DNA from: Mycobacterium paraseoulense
Lineage (GTDB): Bacteria > Actinomycetota > Actinomycetes > Mycobacteriales > Mycobacteriaceae
Direction of reading: 5' to 3'
DNA: 64,000 nucleotides
Assembly (NCBI RefSeq): GCF_010731655.1
Contig: NZ_AP022619.1
Span: 3,162,001 to 3,226,000 of the forward strand
The notes under the pieces were generated by a model that ran no database searches, was not told the origin of the DNA, and saw only the letters and a list, made by a program, of their open reading frames with translations. Position numbers and translations under genes: made by a program. This document shows, piece after piece, positions 45,837-54,938 of the stretch (positions are counted from its first letter, which is position 1; each line of letters begins with the position of its first letter).

Positions 45837-46321
45837 AACGCGGTGTGGCCGTGCTGCTCGCCGGCCTGGTGACTGTGGCGTGCGTGGCCGTCGGTGTCGG
45901 CACCTGGCTGCTGGTGCGCCCAGCCGGCCCGCAGCGGCCCGAGATCAGCGCGTATTCGCACGGCCACCTCGCCAGGGTGGGGCCCTACCTCTACTGCAGC
46001 GTGCTCAACCTCGACGACTGCGACACACCTCAAGCCCAGGGCGAGCTGAAGGTCAGCGAGCGCTACCCCGTGCAGCTCTCGGTGCCCGACGCGATCTACC
46101 GGGCGCCCTGGCGGCTCCTGCAGGTATACGAGGACCCAACCAACACCACCAGCACCATCTTTCGGCCGAACACCCGGTTCGCGGTGACCATCCCCCCGGT
46201 CGACCCACAGCGTGGGCGCCTGGTCGGGATCGTCGTGCAGTTGCTGACGCTCGTAATGGACCCTGGCGGGGAACTGCGCGATGTGCCGCACGCGGAATGG
46301 TCAGTGCGCCTGACCTATTGA
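45833..46321 (+). CDS. DUF2771 exported protein (Rv0875c-like)
   Basis: A 162-residue protein with one N-terminal membrane or signal segment (about residues 4-28) and an extracytoplasmic domain of the DUF2771 type. The domain has two cysteines (YLYCSVLNLDDCD) that could form a disulfide, then a beta-rich body ending AEWSVRLTY. The position after a hydrophobic stretch with Cys17 could allow lipidation, but the motif is poor. Translationally coupled to the MFS gene, so a transport accessory role is plausible. Confidence 0.85.
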   Translation: MKRGVAVLLAGLVTVACVAVGVGTWLLVRPAGPQRPEISAYSHGHLARVGPYLYCSVLNLDDCDTPQAQGELKVSERYPVQLSVPDAIYRAPWRLLQVYEDPTNTTSTIFRPNTRFAVTIPPVDPQRGRLVGIVVQLLTLVMDPGGELRDVPHAEWSVRLTY

Positions 46322-46335
46322 GCGCTCGACACGAG

Positions 46336-47343
46336 TTATTGTGCGCCGTGCCCGGCGGGCACCCGCTCCCCTTCGACCGGCGGGTCGGGCGGGGTTCCGT
46401 CGCCGAAAGGCTTGCCGCCCAGGAGCTCCCGGCCATGCGGCGACAGCCAGCCCGCTAGGTCCGGCCCCTTGGGCACGATGCCGGTGGGGTTGATGTCGGC
46501 GTGCACGATGTAGTAGTGCTGCTTGATCTGGACGAAGTCGATGGTGTCGCCGAATCCGGGCGTCTGGAACAGGTCGCGCGCATACGCCCACAACACCGGC
46601 ATCTCGCTCAGCTTGCTGCGGTTGCACTTGAAATGCCCGTGGTAGACGGGATCGAAGCGGACCAGCGTGGTGAACAGCCGCACGTCGGCCTCGGTGATGG
46701 TGTCGCCCACCAGATATCGCTGATTGGCCAGGCGACCACTGACCCAATCCAGCGCGGTGAACAGCCGGTCGTAGGCCGCCTCGTAGGCCTGCTGCGAGCC
46801 GGCGAAACCACACCGATACACCCCGTTGTTGATCTCGGTGTAGACCCGTTTGTTCACCTCGTCGATCTCGGCGCGCAGCCGCTCGGGGTACAGGTCCGGT
46901 GCGCCGTCGCGGTGATATGCCGACCACTCGGTGGACAGGTCCAGGGTCATCTGGGCGAAATCGTTGGTGACCACCGCCCCCGTCGGCACCTCCACGATCG
47001 CGGGGACGGTGATGCCTTTGGGGTAGTCGGGAAAGCGCTTGAAGTACGCGTCCTGCAACCGGGGGATCTTCAGCACCGGGTCGACACCGCCCGGATCGAG
47101 ATCGAACGTCCAACTGCGCTCGTCGTGCGTCGGACCGCAAAACCCAATGGAGAGAACGGGTTCCAGTCCCAGCAATCGGCGCACGATGATGGCCCGGTTG
47201 GCCCAGGGGCACGCCCGGGCGACAATCAGCCGATACCGGCCGGGCTCGACGGGATAGCCGTCCCGCCCGTCGGCGGTGATGCGGGTGGTGATGTAGTTGG
47301 TGTCGCGGGTGAATTCACCCGCCCCGGCAACGTAGGTGGCCAT
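46336..47343 (-). CDS. Xi-class GST-like (glutathionyl-hydroquinone reductase type) protein
   Basis: A 335-residue protein of the ECM4/YqjG family. The active-site motif ARACPWANR places the nucleophilic cysteine at residue 45, followed by the GFCGPTHDERSWTF region and a helical C-terminal domain. In other bacteria these enzymes reduce glutathionyl-hydroquinones. Mycobacteria use mycothiol, so the natural adduct here is probably mycothiol-derived or reduced by another thiol (inference). The gene lies 28 bases after fadE10 on the same strand. Confidence 0.88.
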   Translation of the reverse strand: MATYVAGAGEFTRDTNYITTRITADGRDGYPVEPGRYRLIVARACPWANRAIIVRRLLGLEPVLSIGFCGPTHDERSWTFDLDPGGVDPVLKIPRLQDAYFKRFPDYPKGITVPAIVEVPTGAVVTNDFAQMTLDLSTEWSAYHRDGAPDLYPERLRAEIDEVNKRVYTEINNGVYRCGFAGSQQAYEAAYDRLFTALDWVSGRLANQRYLVGDTITEADVRLFTTLVRFDPVYHGHFKCNRSKLSEMPVLWAYARDLFQTPGFGDTIDFVQIKQHYYIVHADINPTGIVPKGPDLAGWLSPHGRELLGGKPFGDGTPPDPPVEGERVPAGHGAQ

Positions 47344-47371
47344 ATCTCCCGTGTTTCGCTAAGAACGTCGG

Positions 47372-49300
47372 CTAGGAACTCACAAATCGCCGAGCCAGAT
47401 TCGTCTCGGTGGAGGCGCCCTGCTCCCAGTGGGCGATCCACGGGCCGGTGCCCTCCGACTGGTCGATGATGCCTTCCTCGAGCCAAGAATAACGGCCCTG
47501 CATCACCTCGCGGGTCAGCCGGACGTCGCAGCTGTCGGTATTGGTCCACAACGCGTCGAACAGCCCCTCGACCCGCAGGGTGGCCTGCCGGCAGAACGTA
47601 TCGGCCAGCTCGTAGCCCTGCTGACCGACCGCCGGGTCCGCGGCGCGCTGGGCCTCGGCCCGCACACAGGCCGCGGACATCGCGAACAGCTCGGCACCGA
47701 TGTCGACGATGCGCCCGAGGAACCCCTGACGCTGCTCCAATTTGGCCTGCCAGCGCGCCATCCCGTAGAAGGTGTTGCGGGCCAGCTTGCGGCTGGAGCG
47801 TTCCACGAACCGCAGGTGCGACGCCAGCGGTCCGAACTCGCTGTAAGCCCTGGGTCGCTGCCCTTCTCCAAAAACGAGCTGCGGCAACCACTTTGCGTAG
47901 AATCCGCTGGCCCCGACCGCCGCGGCGGCCTTCTGCCGCAAACCGGTGTCAGGCTTGGCGAGGTCACCGGCCGCAGACAGGTGGGCATCGACCGCCTCCC
48001 GGGCGATGAGCAGCCTCATGATCTCGCTGGATCCTTCGAAGATGCGATTGATCCGCAAGTCCCGCGATACCTGTTCGACCGGCACGGCGCGTTCGCCGCG
48101 CGCGGCCAGGGACTCCGCCGTCTCATAGCCCCGGCCGCCGCGGATCTGCATGACCTCGTCGGCGATGATGCACGCCATCTCGCTGGACCACAGCTTGGCC
48201 AACGCCGCCTCGATCCGGATGTCGTTGCGCCCTTCGTCGGCCATCTGCCCGGACAGTTCGAGTACCGCGTCGAGCGCATAGTTGGTCGCTGCGATGAACG
48301 AGATCTTGCGGGCCACCGCTTCGTGCTCGGCCAGCGGCTTGCCCCATTGCACACGCTCCCCCGACCACTCGCGCGCCACCTTCAGGCCCCACTTTGACGA
48401 ACCCGTAGCGATCGCGGGAATCGACAGCCGCCCGGCGTTGAGCGTGGTCAGCGCGATCTTCAAACCGTCGCCCTCGCGGCCGATCAGGTTTTCGCTGGGC
48501 ACCCGAACGCGGTGCAGCCTGGTCACCCCGTTCTCGATGCCGCGCAAACCCATGAATTTGTTGCGCCGCTCGACGGTGATCCCGGGTGAGTCGGCCTCGA
48601 CGACGAAAGCGCTGATGCCGCCGCGGTGCCCATCGCTGCGGGGCACCCGGGCCATCACGACCAGCAGTTCGGCGACCACGCCGTTGGTGGTCCACAACTT
48701 CACGCCGTCGAGCTCGTAGGCCGTCCCGTCTTCGACGGGTGTTGCCGTCGAGGCCAGCCGGGCCGGATCGGAGCCCACATCCGGTTCGGTCAGCAGAAAC
48801 GCCGAGATGGCGCCCGCGGCACACCGGGGCAAGAACTTCTTCTTCTGCTCCGGGGTTCCGGCGAGTTTGAGCGGCTCCGGCACCCCGATCGACTGATGGG
48901 CCGACAACAGCGCACCGAGGCTGGGATGAACGGAGGAAACCAGCATCAGCGCCCGGTTGTAGGCCACTTGCGACATGTTCAGGCCGCCGTATTCCGACGG
49001 GATTTTCATGCCGAAACAACCCAGCTCGGCCAGACCTTTCACATACTCGTCGGGAATTTGCGCGTCGCGTTCGATGACGCTGCCATCAACGCCGCCGAGG
49101 AAGCCGCGCAATTTGTCGAGAAACGCGCGGGTGCGCGCCTCGTCGGCATCGGACGGTTTGGGAAACGGGTGGATGAGCTCCAACGGAAAACGACCAAGGA
49201 ACAGCTCCTTCGCGAAGGATGGTTTGTCCCAACCGGTTTCGCGAGACTCCTCGGCCAGTGCCCTGGCTTGTTCCTCGGTGACGTGCGCTTGCTGTGCCAT
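47372..49300 (-). CDS. fadE10: acyl-CoA dehydrogenase FadE10
   Basis: A 642-residue large acyl-CoA dehydrogenase like VLCAD/ACAD9, with an extra C-terminal domain of about 190 residues. Signature 1 is LLTEPDVGSDPARL, signature 2 QIRGGRGYETAESL, and the catalytic glutamate is in RIFEGSSEIMR. It should oxidise long-chain acyl-CoAs with FAD. The crystal structure of M. tuberculosis FadE10 is known (from memory). The ATG at 49298-49300 has GAGGAGG upstream; a reading extended to 49363 lacks homology. The GST-like gene may be cotranscribed. Confidence 0.94.
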   Translation of the reverse strand: MAQQAHVTEEQARALAEESRETGWDKPSFAKELFLGRFPLELIHPFPKPSDADEARTRAFLDKLRGFLGGVDGSVIERDAQIPDEYVKGLAELGCFGMKIPSEYGGLNMSQVAYNRALMLVSSVHPSLGALLSAHQSIGVPEPLKLAGTPEQKKKFLPRCAAGAISAFLLTEPDVGSDPARLASTATPVEDGTAYELDGVKLWTTNGVVAELLVVMARVPRSDGHRGGISAFVVEADSPGITVERRNKFMGLRGIENGVTRLHRVRVPSENLIGREGDGLKIALTTLNAGRLSIPAIATGSSKWGLKVAREWSGERVQWGKPLAEHEAVARKISFIAATNYALDAVLELSGQMADEGRNDIRIEAALAKLWSSEMACIIADEVMQIRGGRGYETAESLAARGERAVPVEQVSRDLRINRIFEGSSEIMRLLIAREAVDAHLSAAGDLAKPDTGLRQKAAAAVGASGFYAKWLPQLVFGEGQRPRAYSEFGPLASHLRFVERSSRKLARNTFYGMARWQAKLEQRQGFLGRIVDIGAELFAMSAACVRAEAQRAADPAVGQQGYELADTFCRQATLRVEGLFDALWTNTDSCDVRLTREVMQGRYSWLEEGIIDQSEGTGPWIAHWEQGASTETNLARRFVSS

Positions 49301-49405
49301 CGCAGCCTCCTCGCTCGACGACTGTGGCGAGGTGGGAGTACCCCGTGACCGGCACTTCCTCACCCCTTCGTGGGGGCGGGTGGCACTCGGGCCGGCGGCG
49401 ACGAG

Positions 49406-49813
49406 CTAGGCGTCGAGCTCCCGGGCGACCGCCCGAACCACCTCGGAGACCCGTCGAGCCGTCTTGCGGTCCGGGTAGCGGCCCTTGCGCAACTCGGGCT
49501 GCACGGCGCTTTCCAGCAGCGTGATCATGTCCTCGACCATGCCGTGCAGTTCGTCGGGGCTGTGCTTGTGCTCGGCGGGCACCTCGCGGCGCGCCTTGGT
49601 GAGGCTGGGCGGCGGCTCGATCAGCTTCAGGCTCAGCGCCTGAGGCCCGCGCCGCCCGGAGGCGATGCCGAACTCCACGCGCTGGCCCGCCTTGAGCCCC
49701 TCGACCCCAGCGGGCAACGCCGACGAGCGGACGTACACGTCTTCGCCGTCCTCTTGCGACAGGAAGCCAAACCCCTTGTCGGCGTCGTACCACTTAACCT
49801 TGCCGGTCGGCAC
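49406..49813 (-). CDS. cspB: cold-shock domain protein CspB
   Basis: A 135-residue protein: residues 1-66 are a cold-shock domain with the RNA-binding motifs GFGFLSQ and DVYVRSSAL, and residues 70-135 are a charged helical extension unique to actinobacteria. It binds single-stranded nucleic acids. The GTG at 49811-49813 is chosen because AGGTGA lies five bases upstream; the GTG at 49822 has no ribosome site. The leader can form a GCGTCC/GGACGC hairpin (49863-49884), and TGCTC-n7-GAGCA (49911-49927) lies between it and the divergent YccF gene. Confidence 0.9.
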   Translation of the reverse strand: MPTGKVKWYDADKGFGFLSQEDGEDVYVRSSALPAGVEGLKAGQRVEFGIASGRRGPQALSLKLIEPPPSLTKARREVPAEHKHSPDELHGMVEDMITLLESAVQPELRKGRYPDRKTARRVSEVVRAVARELDA

Positions 49814-49976
49814 TGGTCTCACCTGCTTGTCTAACGGATTAATAGAATGGCCAACACAATAAGCGTCCCGCCTGCGCAGGACGCCGTTTGGTCTGTAGAT
49901 CCTACTCGGATGCTCACCTGACGAGCACCCCCGTTATCGCCCACTCGGTAGGCTGGGCAGCGACGGTGGAGGAGAT

Positions 49977-50378
49977 ATGCGCCTGATCCTGAACATCATC
50001 TGGCTGGTGTTCGGCGGCCTGTGGATGGCCGCCGGGTATGTGGTTGCGGCGCTCATCAGCTTCTTGCTCATCATCACGATCCCCTTCGGCGTCGCGTCGC
50101 TGCGCATCGCCTCGTATGCGTTGTGGCCGTTCGGCCGCACGATCGTCGACAAGCCGACCGCCGGCACGGTGACCCTCATCGGAAACGTCATCTGGGTGCT
50201 GTTGTTCGGGCTTTGGCTGGCGATTGGCCACGTGCTCAGCGCGCTGGCCATGGCGATCACCATCGTCGGCATTCCGCTGGCGCTGGCCAACCTGAAGCTG
50301 ATCCCGGTGTCGTTGATGCCGCTGGGCAAGCAGATCGTTCCGGTCGGTTCGCCGTCGTCGCAGGTGATGGCCGCATGA
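49977..50378 (+). CDS. YccF-domain membrane protein (Rv0870c-like)
   Basis: A 133-residue inner-membrane protein with two copies of the YccF domain, each a pair of hydrophobic helices (about residues 4-40 and 66-100) followed by a FGVASLRIASYALWPFG- or IPLALANLKLIPVSLMPLG-type segment. Function unknown. The ATG follows GGAGGAG. Its stop overlaps the moaA start as ATGA, so moaA translation depends on it. Confidence 0.9.
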   Translation: MRLILNIIWLVFGGLWMAAGYVVAALISFLLIITIPFGVASLRIASYALWPFGRTIVDKPTAGTVTLIGNVIWVLLFGLWLAIGHVLSALAMAITIVGIPLALANLKLIPVSLMPLGKQIVPVGSPSSQVMAA

Positions 50379-51451
50379 CCCTGACGACGCTGGGTGTGCC
50401 GACGGTGCCGGGCCGCACCGCCCGGAAGGCGCCGGACGCGCCGATGACGGGACCGTTGGTGGACACTTACGGGCGGGTCGCGGCCGATCTGCGGGTCTCG
50501 CTGACCGACCGCTGCAACCTGCGGTGCAATTACTGCATGCCGGCCGAGGGCCTGGATTGGCTGCCCGGCGAACAACTCCTGCGGCCCGAGGAGCTGGCCC
50601 GGCTGATGCACATCGCCGTCACCCGGTTGGGCATTACCAGCGTCCGGTTCACCGGTGGCGAGCCCCTGTTGGCGCGGCACCTCGAAGAGGTCGTCGCGGC
50701 GGCGGCCGGGCTGCGGCCGCGCCCGGAGATCTCGCTGACCACCAACGGGATCGGGCTGGCGCGGCGCGCCGCCGCCCTGGCCCAGGCAGGCCTGAACCGG
50801 GTGAACGTGTCGATGGACAGCGTGGATCGCGACCACTTCGCGGCGATCACCCGCCGCGATCGACTCGACGACGTGCTCGCCGGCCTGGCCGCCGCCCACG
50901 ACGCCGGCCTGACGCCGGTCAAGGTGAACGCCGTGCTGGACCCCGTCACCGGGCGCGACGACGTCGTCGAACTGCTGCGGTTCTGCCTCGAGCGCGGCCA
51001 CCAATTGCGGGTCATCGAGCAGATGCCCCTGGACGCCGGACACCAATGGCGCCGCGGAGCCGCGCTGAGCGCCGACGATGTGCTCGACACGCTGCGCCCC
51101 CACTTCCGGCTGCGTCCCGACCTGGCGCCCCGCGGCTCGGCCCCCGCCGAGCTCTGGCTGGTCGACACCGGCCCAGGGACGCCGAGCGGCAAGTTCGGCG
51201 TCATCGCGTCGGTCTCGCATGCGTTCTGTTCGGCCTGTGACCGCACCCGGCTCACGGCCGATGGTCAAGTCCGCAGCTGCCTGTTCTCGGCCGAGGAGAC
51301 CGATCTTCGGATCCTGCTGCGCAGCGGCGCGTCCGACGATGCCATCGAAAGGGCGTGGCGGGTCGCGATGTGGGGCAAGCCCGCCGGTCACGGGATCAAC
51401 GATCCGAGCTTCGTCCAGCCCGACCGCCCGATGAGCGCGATCGGTGGCTAG
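50375..51451 (+). CDS. moaA: GTP 3',8-cyclase MoaA
   Basis: A 358-residue radical-SAM enzyme that, with MoaC, converts GTP to cyclic pyranopterin monophosphate, the first step of molybdenum cofactor synthesis. The SAM cluster motif is Cys47-x3-Cys51-x2-Cys54 in TDRCNLRCNYCMP; the second cluster uses HAFCSACDRTRLT and VRSC near residues 285-305. The usual C-terminal Gly-Gly pair is present (SAIGG). It corresponds to MoaA2 (Rv0869c). It is flanked by YccF (4-base overlap) and moaD. Confidence 0.95.
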   Translation: MTLTTLGVPTVPGRTARKAPDAPMTGPLVDTYGRVAADLRVSLTDRCNLRCNYCMPAEGLDWLPGEQLLRPEELARLMHIAVTRLGITSVRFTGGEPLLARHLEEVVAAAAGLRPRPEISLTTNGIGLARRAAALAQAGLNRVNVSMDSVDRDHFAAITRRDRLDDVLAGLAAAHDAGLTPVKVNAVLDPVTGRDDVVELLRFCLERGHQLRVIEQMPLDAGHQWRRGAALSADDVLDTLRPHFRLRPDLAPRGSAPAELWLVDTGPGTPSGKFGVIASVSHAFCSACDRTRLTADGQVRSCLFSAEETDLRILLRSGASDDAIERAWRVAMWGKPAGHGINDPSFVQPDRPMSAIGG

Positions 51452-51455
51452 CCCC

Positions 51456-51734
51456 ATGGGTCAGGCGTCCGTCCAACAAAACGGGATTCAGGTGACGGTG
51501 CGCTACTTCGCGGCCGCGCGGGCGGCGGCGGGCGCCGAGTCCGAAACGGTGGTGGTGCGGCTCGGCACCACGGTGGCCGAGCTGGTCGAGCGCCTTTCCG
51601 TGCGCGGCTCACGACTCGCCACGGTGTTGGGCAGATGTTCCTACCTCTGCGACGGCGTGGCGATCCGTGACGAGACCGCACCGTTACGCACCGGCAACAC
51701 GATCGACGTCCTACCCCCCTTCGCCGGCGGCTAA
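51456..51734 (+). CDS. moaD: molybdopterin synthase small subunit MoaD
   Basis: A 92-residue ubiquitin-fold sulfur carrier ending in the Gly-Gly (PPFAGG) that is thiocarboxylated and donates sulfur to precursor Z with MoaE. The ATG at 51456 is chosen because it gives the length of M. tuberculosis MoaD2; a GTG at 51444 overlapping moaA is also in frame. MoaE is encoded on the other strand at 53180-53605, on the far side of rpfA. Confidence 0.93.
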   Translation: MGQASVQQNGIQVTVRYFAAARAAAGAESETVVVRLGTTVAELVERLSVRGSRLATVLGRCSYLCDGVAIRDETAPLRTGNTIDVLPPFAGG

Positions 51735-51737
51735 AAC

Positions 51738-51753
51738 TGTGAGTTATCTCACG
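51738..51753. promoter_or_regulatory. CRP-type site in the rpfA promoter
   Basis: TGTGAGTTATCTCACG fits the CRP consensus TGTGA-n6-TCACA in 9 of 10 fixed positions. Regulation of rpfA by the cAMP receptor protein Rv3676 is established in M. tuberculosis. It starts four bases after the moaD stop. Confidence 0.75.
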
Positions 51754-51813
51754 TAACGGAACGATAACGACGCAATCACACTCCGATATCGGGTGCTATG
51801 ACCTGCGTGAATG

Positions 51814-51861
51814 CCGGGTGTTCCTCGGGTTTTCGCAGATGGCCGAGAGGGAAACGCCCGG
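51814..51861 (+). ncRNA. long hairpin in the rpfA leader
   Basis: CCGGGTGTT (51814-51822) pairs with AACGCCCGG (51853-51861), and CCTCGG (51823-51828) with the CCGAGAGG segment (51843-51850), closing a 14-base loop. It lies between the CRP site and the riboswitch and is not part of the ydaO core I recognise. Confidence 0.45.
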
Positions 51862-51944
51862 TTTCGCTGAACGTGACGGGATCGACAGAAACCGATACCT
51901 TTCTCCGAAGGCTCGCCAAGACAATCGAATTGGCGGACCTCCCC

Positions 51945-52085
51945 TCCCTATCGCGCCGAGCTCCATCCAGTAGGCAGGGGCCCACCGACCTACGTGGATG
52001 GAGACGGGGGACCCACCGGTCCACCGTGATCGGATTGGGGCCGCGTGCGGCCCCTAGGGGCGAAGCCGACGTCGTTTCACAGCGG
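51945..52085 (+). ncRNA. c-di-AMP (ydaO/yuaA-type) riboswitch of rpfA
   Basis: The leader contains the family's conserved blocks in order: CGCCGAGCTCCATCC, then GGATGGAGACGGGGGACCCA, then a TTGGGGCCGC/GCGGCCCC stem and TAGGGGCGAAGCCGAC. A ydaO-type switch before rpfA is known in M. tuberculosis and other actinobacteria, where c-di-AMP usually lowers expression of cell-wall hydrolases. Boundaries are approximate. The bases up to 52182 hold the expression platform and the ribosome site GAGAGGA; no gene is seen there. Confidence 0.8.
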
Positions 52086-52143
52086 ATACGCAGTGCATTC
52101 GATGACGGCCGGGTGGCCTCTCCAACCCGAACCCGACAGCTGA

Positions 52144-53101
<958 letters not shown>

Positions 53102-53120
53102 GTCCCGCCCGTCAGACCGC

Positions 53121-53160
53121 CCGGCACGCCTCGAAAGTTTGCGCTTTCGGGGCGTGCCGG
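53121..53160. terminator. strong bidirectional terminator between rpfA and moaE
   Basis: CCGGCACGCC (53121-53130) and GGCGTGCCGG (53151-53160) form a perfect 10-bp stem, extended inside by CGAAAG/CTTTCG (53132-53137, 53144-53149) around a 6-base loop. It sits 20 bases from both convergent stops. Confidence 0.8.
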
Positions 53161-53179
53161 CATTCCAATCGCTACGGCG

Positions 53180-53605
53180 CTACGCCGAGCCCACCCATTC
53201 TTCGGTTCCGTCGTCGAAGAACTGGTGCTTCCACACCGGTAGCAGCGCCTTGATGGTGTCGACGAGAAGCGCGCAGGTGGTGAACGCCGCCTGGCGGTGG
53301 TCGGCCGCGACCGCGGCCACCAGCGCCGCCTCCCCGATGCGCAGCACCCCGGTCCGGTGGCTGGCCGCCACGGCGCGCACCCCGCTCGACTGTTCCGCGA
53401 CATCGGAGACCACCTTGGCCAAGACCTGTTCAGCCGACGGATGCGCGGAGTACTCCAGCCGCACCACCCGCCGGCCGTCATCGTGGTCGCGAATCATCCC
53501 GACGAAGCCGACGATGGCCCCGGCCGACTGGTGGGCCACGAGTTCTTCGTGCTCGGCCAGGAAGATCGGGTGATCGGTCATGGCCGCGCGGACGACGAGC
53601 GTCAT
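53180..53605 (-). CDS. moaE: molybdopterin synthase large subunit MoaE
   Basis: A 141-residue catalytic subunit of molybdopterin synthase, which uses thiocarboxylated MoaD to add the dithiolene sulfurs. Family features are [17 protein letters not shown], the [23 protein letters not shown] strand and [16 protein letters not shown] near the C-terminus, with the catalytic lysine in PVWKHQ. The ATG at 53603-53605 overlaps the mog stop as ATGA. Third and last of the moaC-mog-moaE operon. Confidence 0.94.
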   Translation of the reverse strand: MTLVVRAAMTDHPIFLAEHEELVAHQSAGAIVGFVGMIRDHDDGRRVVRLEYSAHPSAEQVLAKVVSDVAEQSSGVRAVAASHRTGVLRIGEAALVAAVAADHRQAAFTTCALLVDTIKALLPVWKHQFFDDGTEEWVGSA

Positions 53606-54084
53606 CGCTGGTGGTCTCCACCGGCGAGCTGATCGAGCGCGTGATCGAGCACGTCGGCAAGTACGCCCAGGCCGTCGCGCACCCCGCCGGGGGAACCCGG
53701 CAGGTTGACGATCAGGGTCCGGCCCGCCACCCCACACACTCCGCGCGACAACACCGACGTCGGCACCTTCGGCAGTCCCGACCGGCGGATGGCGTCGGCC
53801 AGCCCGGGGATCATGTAGTCCAGCACCGCCACCGTCTGGTCGGGGGTGCTGTCGCTGGGCGAGATGCCGGTGCCCCCGGACGTGATGATGACGTCGACGC
53901 CGTCGCCGACCGCCTTGCGCAGCGCCTCCCCGACCGGCTCACCGTCGGCCACCACCTCTGGCTCGGCGAACGAAAACCCCCGCTCCCCAAGCCATTCGGC
54001 GATGATCGGCCCACACCGGTCGTCGTACACCCCCGCCGACGCGCGGGTCGAGGCGATGATGACGCGGGCGGATCGGGCGCCCAT
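53602..54084 (-). CDS. mog: molybdopterin adenylyltransferase Mog
   Basis: A 160-residue MogA/MoaB-type enzyme that adenylylates molybdopterin before metal insertion. The active-site motif [15 protein letters not shown] and the C-terminal [14 protein letters not shown] are clear. The ATG at 54082-54084 shares one base with the moaC stop (TGATG); a reading four codons longer is possible but overlaps moaC more. The length equals that of M. tuberculosis Rv0865. Confidence 0.94.
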   Translation of the reverse strand: MGARSARVIIASTRASAGVYDDRCGPIIAEWLGERGFSFAEPEVVADGEPVGEALRKAVGDGVDVIITSGGTGISPSDSTPDQTVAVLDYMIPGLADAIRRSGLPKVPTSVLSRGVCGVAGRTLIVNLPGSPGGVRDGLGVLADVLDHALDQLAGGDHQR

Positions 54085-54611
54085 CACCGCTCCCACGTTC
54101 CGGTCTTGCCGCCTTCCTTGCGCAGCACCCGAATGTTATCGATGCGGGCGGCGGGATCGACCGCCTTGATCATGTCGTAGAGCGTCAGACCGGCCACACT
54201 GACCGCGGTCAGCGCCTCCATCTCCACACCCGTGCGGTCGGTGCTGCGCACCGTCGCGGTGATCTCGATGTCGGATTCTCCCACCATGAACTCCACGTCG
54301 ACTCCGGTGAGCGCCAACTGATGGCAGAGCGGGATCAGGTCACTGGTGCGCTTGGCGGCCAGGATGCCCGCCACCCGGGCGGTGGCCAACGCGTCGCCCT
54401 TGGGCAGTCCTCCGGCCGAGATCAGCTCCACGACGCGCGGCGAGGTATGTAGGGCACCCGCGGCGACCGCGGTCCGCTTGGTCGCCCCCTTGCCGCTGAC
54501 ATCGACCATGTGGGCCGCACCGCGGTCGTCCAGGTGTGACAGTGCGCCCGCAGGGGATTCTCCCGACGCCCAGCTCGCCGGGGGCTTGGCGGCCTCGGAG
54601 GCCCTAGCCAT
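54084..54611 (-). CDS. moaC: cyclic pyranopterin monophosphate synthase MoaC
   Basis: A 175-residue MoaC, the partner of MoaA in making cyclic pyranopterin monophosphate. Conserved segments are [61 protein letters not shown] and the C-terminal [10 protein letters not shown] 22-residue N-terminal extension rich in Ala and Ser is variable in the genus. It follows the Rv0863-like gene by eight bases and precedes mog. Confidence 0.95.
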   Translation of the reverse strand: MARASEAAKPPASWASGESPAGALSHLDDRGAAHMVDVSGKGATKRTAVAAGALHTSPRVVELISAGGLPKGDALATARVAGILAAKRTSDLIPLCHQLALTGVDVEFMVGESDIEITATVRSTDRTGVEMEALTAVSVAGLTLYDMIKAVDPAARIDNIRVLRKEGGKTGTWER

Positions 54612-54619
54612 CCTGGCGC

Positions 54620-54829
54620 CTACCGGTTAACGACGGTGACCGGGTGCAGGTAGGGCAGGTCAGTGGGGGGCAGCGGGAACGCCAGCTCGCCAAAGGGCGA
54701 CAACGCACCCGTCCGGTCGGTCACGAGTTCGCTCACCGCGTGGTCGTCGGGGTCCGTCGTCGGCCACCCATTGTCGACATACCTGGTTTTGCGGGCTTTG
54801 CCCTCAGCAGTGTCAGCCACGCCGTCCAT
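54620..54829 (-). CDS. small conserved mycobacterial protein (Rv0863-like)
   Basis: A 69-residue protein with no known domain. The conserved-looking end [25 protein letters not shown] and the middle [16 protein letters not shown] suggest a small folded or peptide-like protein rather than a shadow frame. It is placed as Rv0863, first gene before moaC, and may be cotranscribed with the molybdenum cofactor operon. The ATG at 54827-54829 is the first candidate; a GTG three codons later is also possible. Confidence 0.72.
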   Translation of the reverse strand: MDGVADTAEGKARKTRYVDNGWPTTDPDDHAVSELVTDRTGALSPFGELAFPLPPTDLPYLHPVTVVNR

Positions 54830-54938
54830 TCTGACAGGTCGCTCTTGCGCCCGTCGTGCAAGACCGCCAGTTCGGCGGACGAGCTGCCGGCATTCGCCGC
54901 CTGCTCATGACCCGCTGACTGCTTTACGCTGGTCAGCA

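Noticed and set aside
49934..51457. 507-codon minus-strand frame over YccF and moaA
   Set aside because: Shadow of moaA, which has all radical-SAM cysteines on the plus strand.
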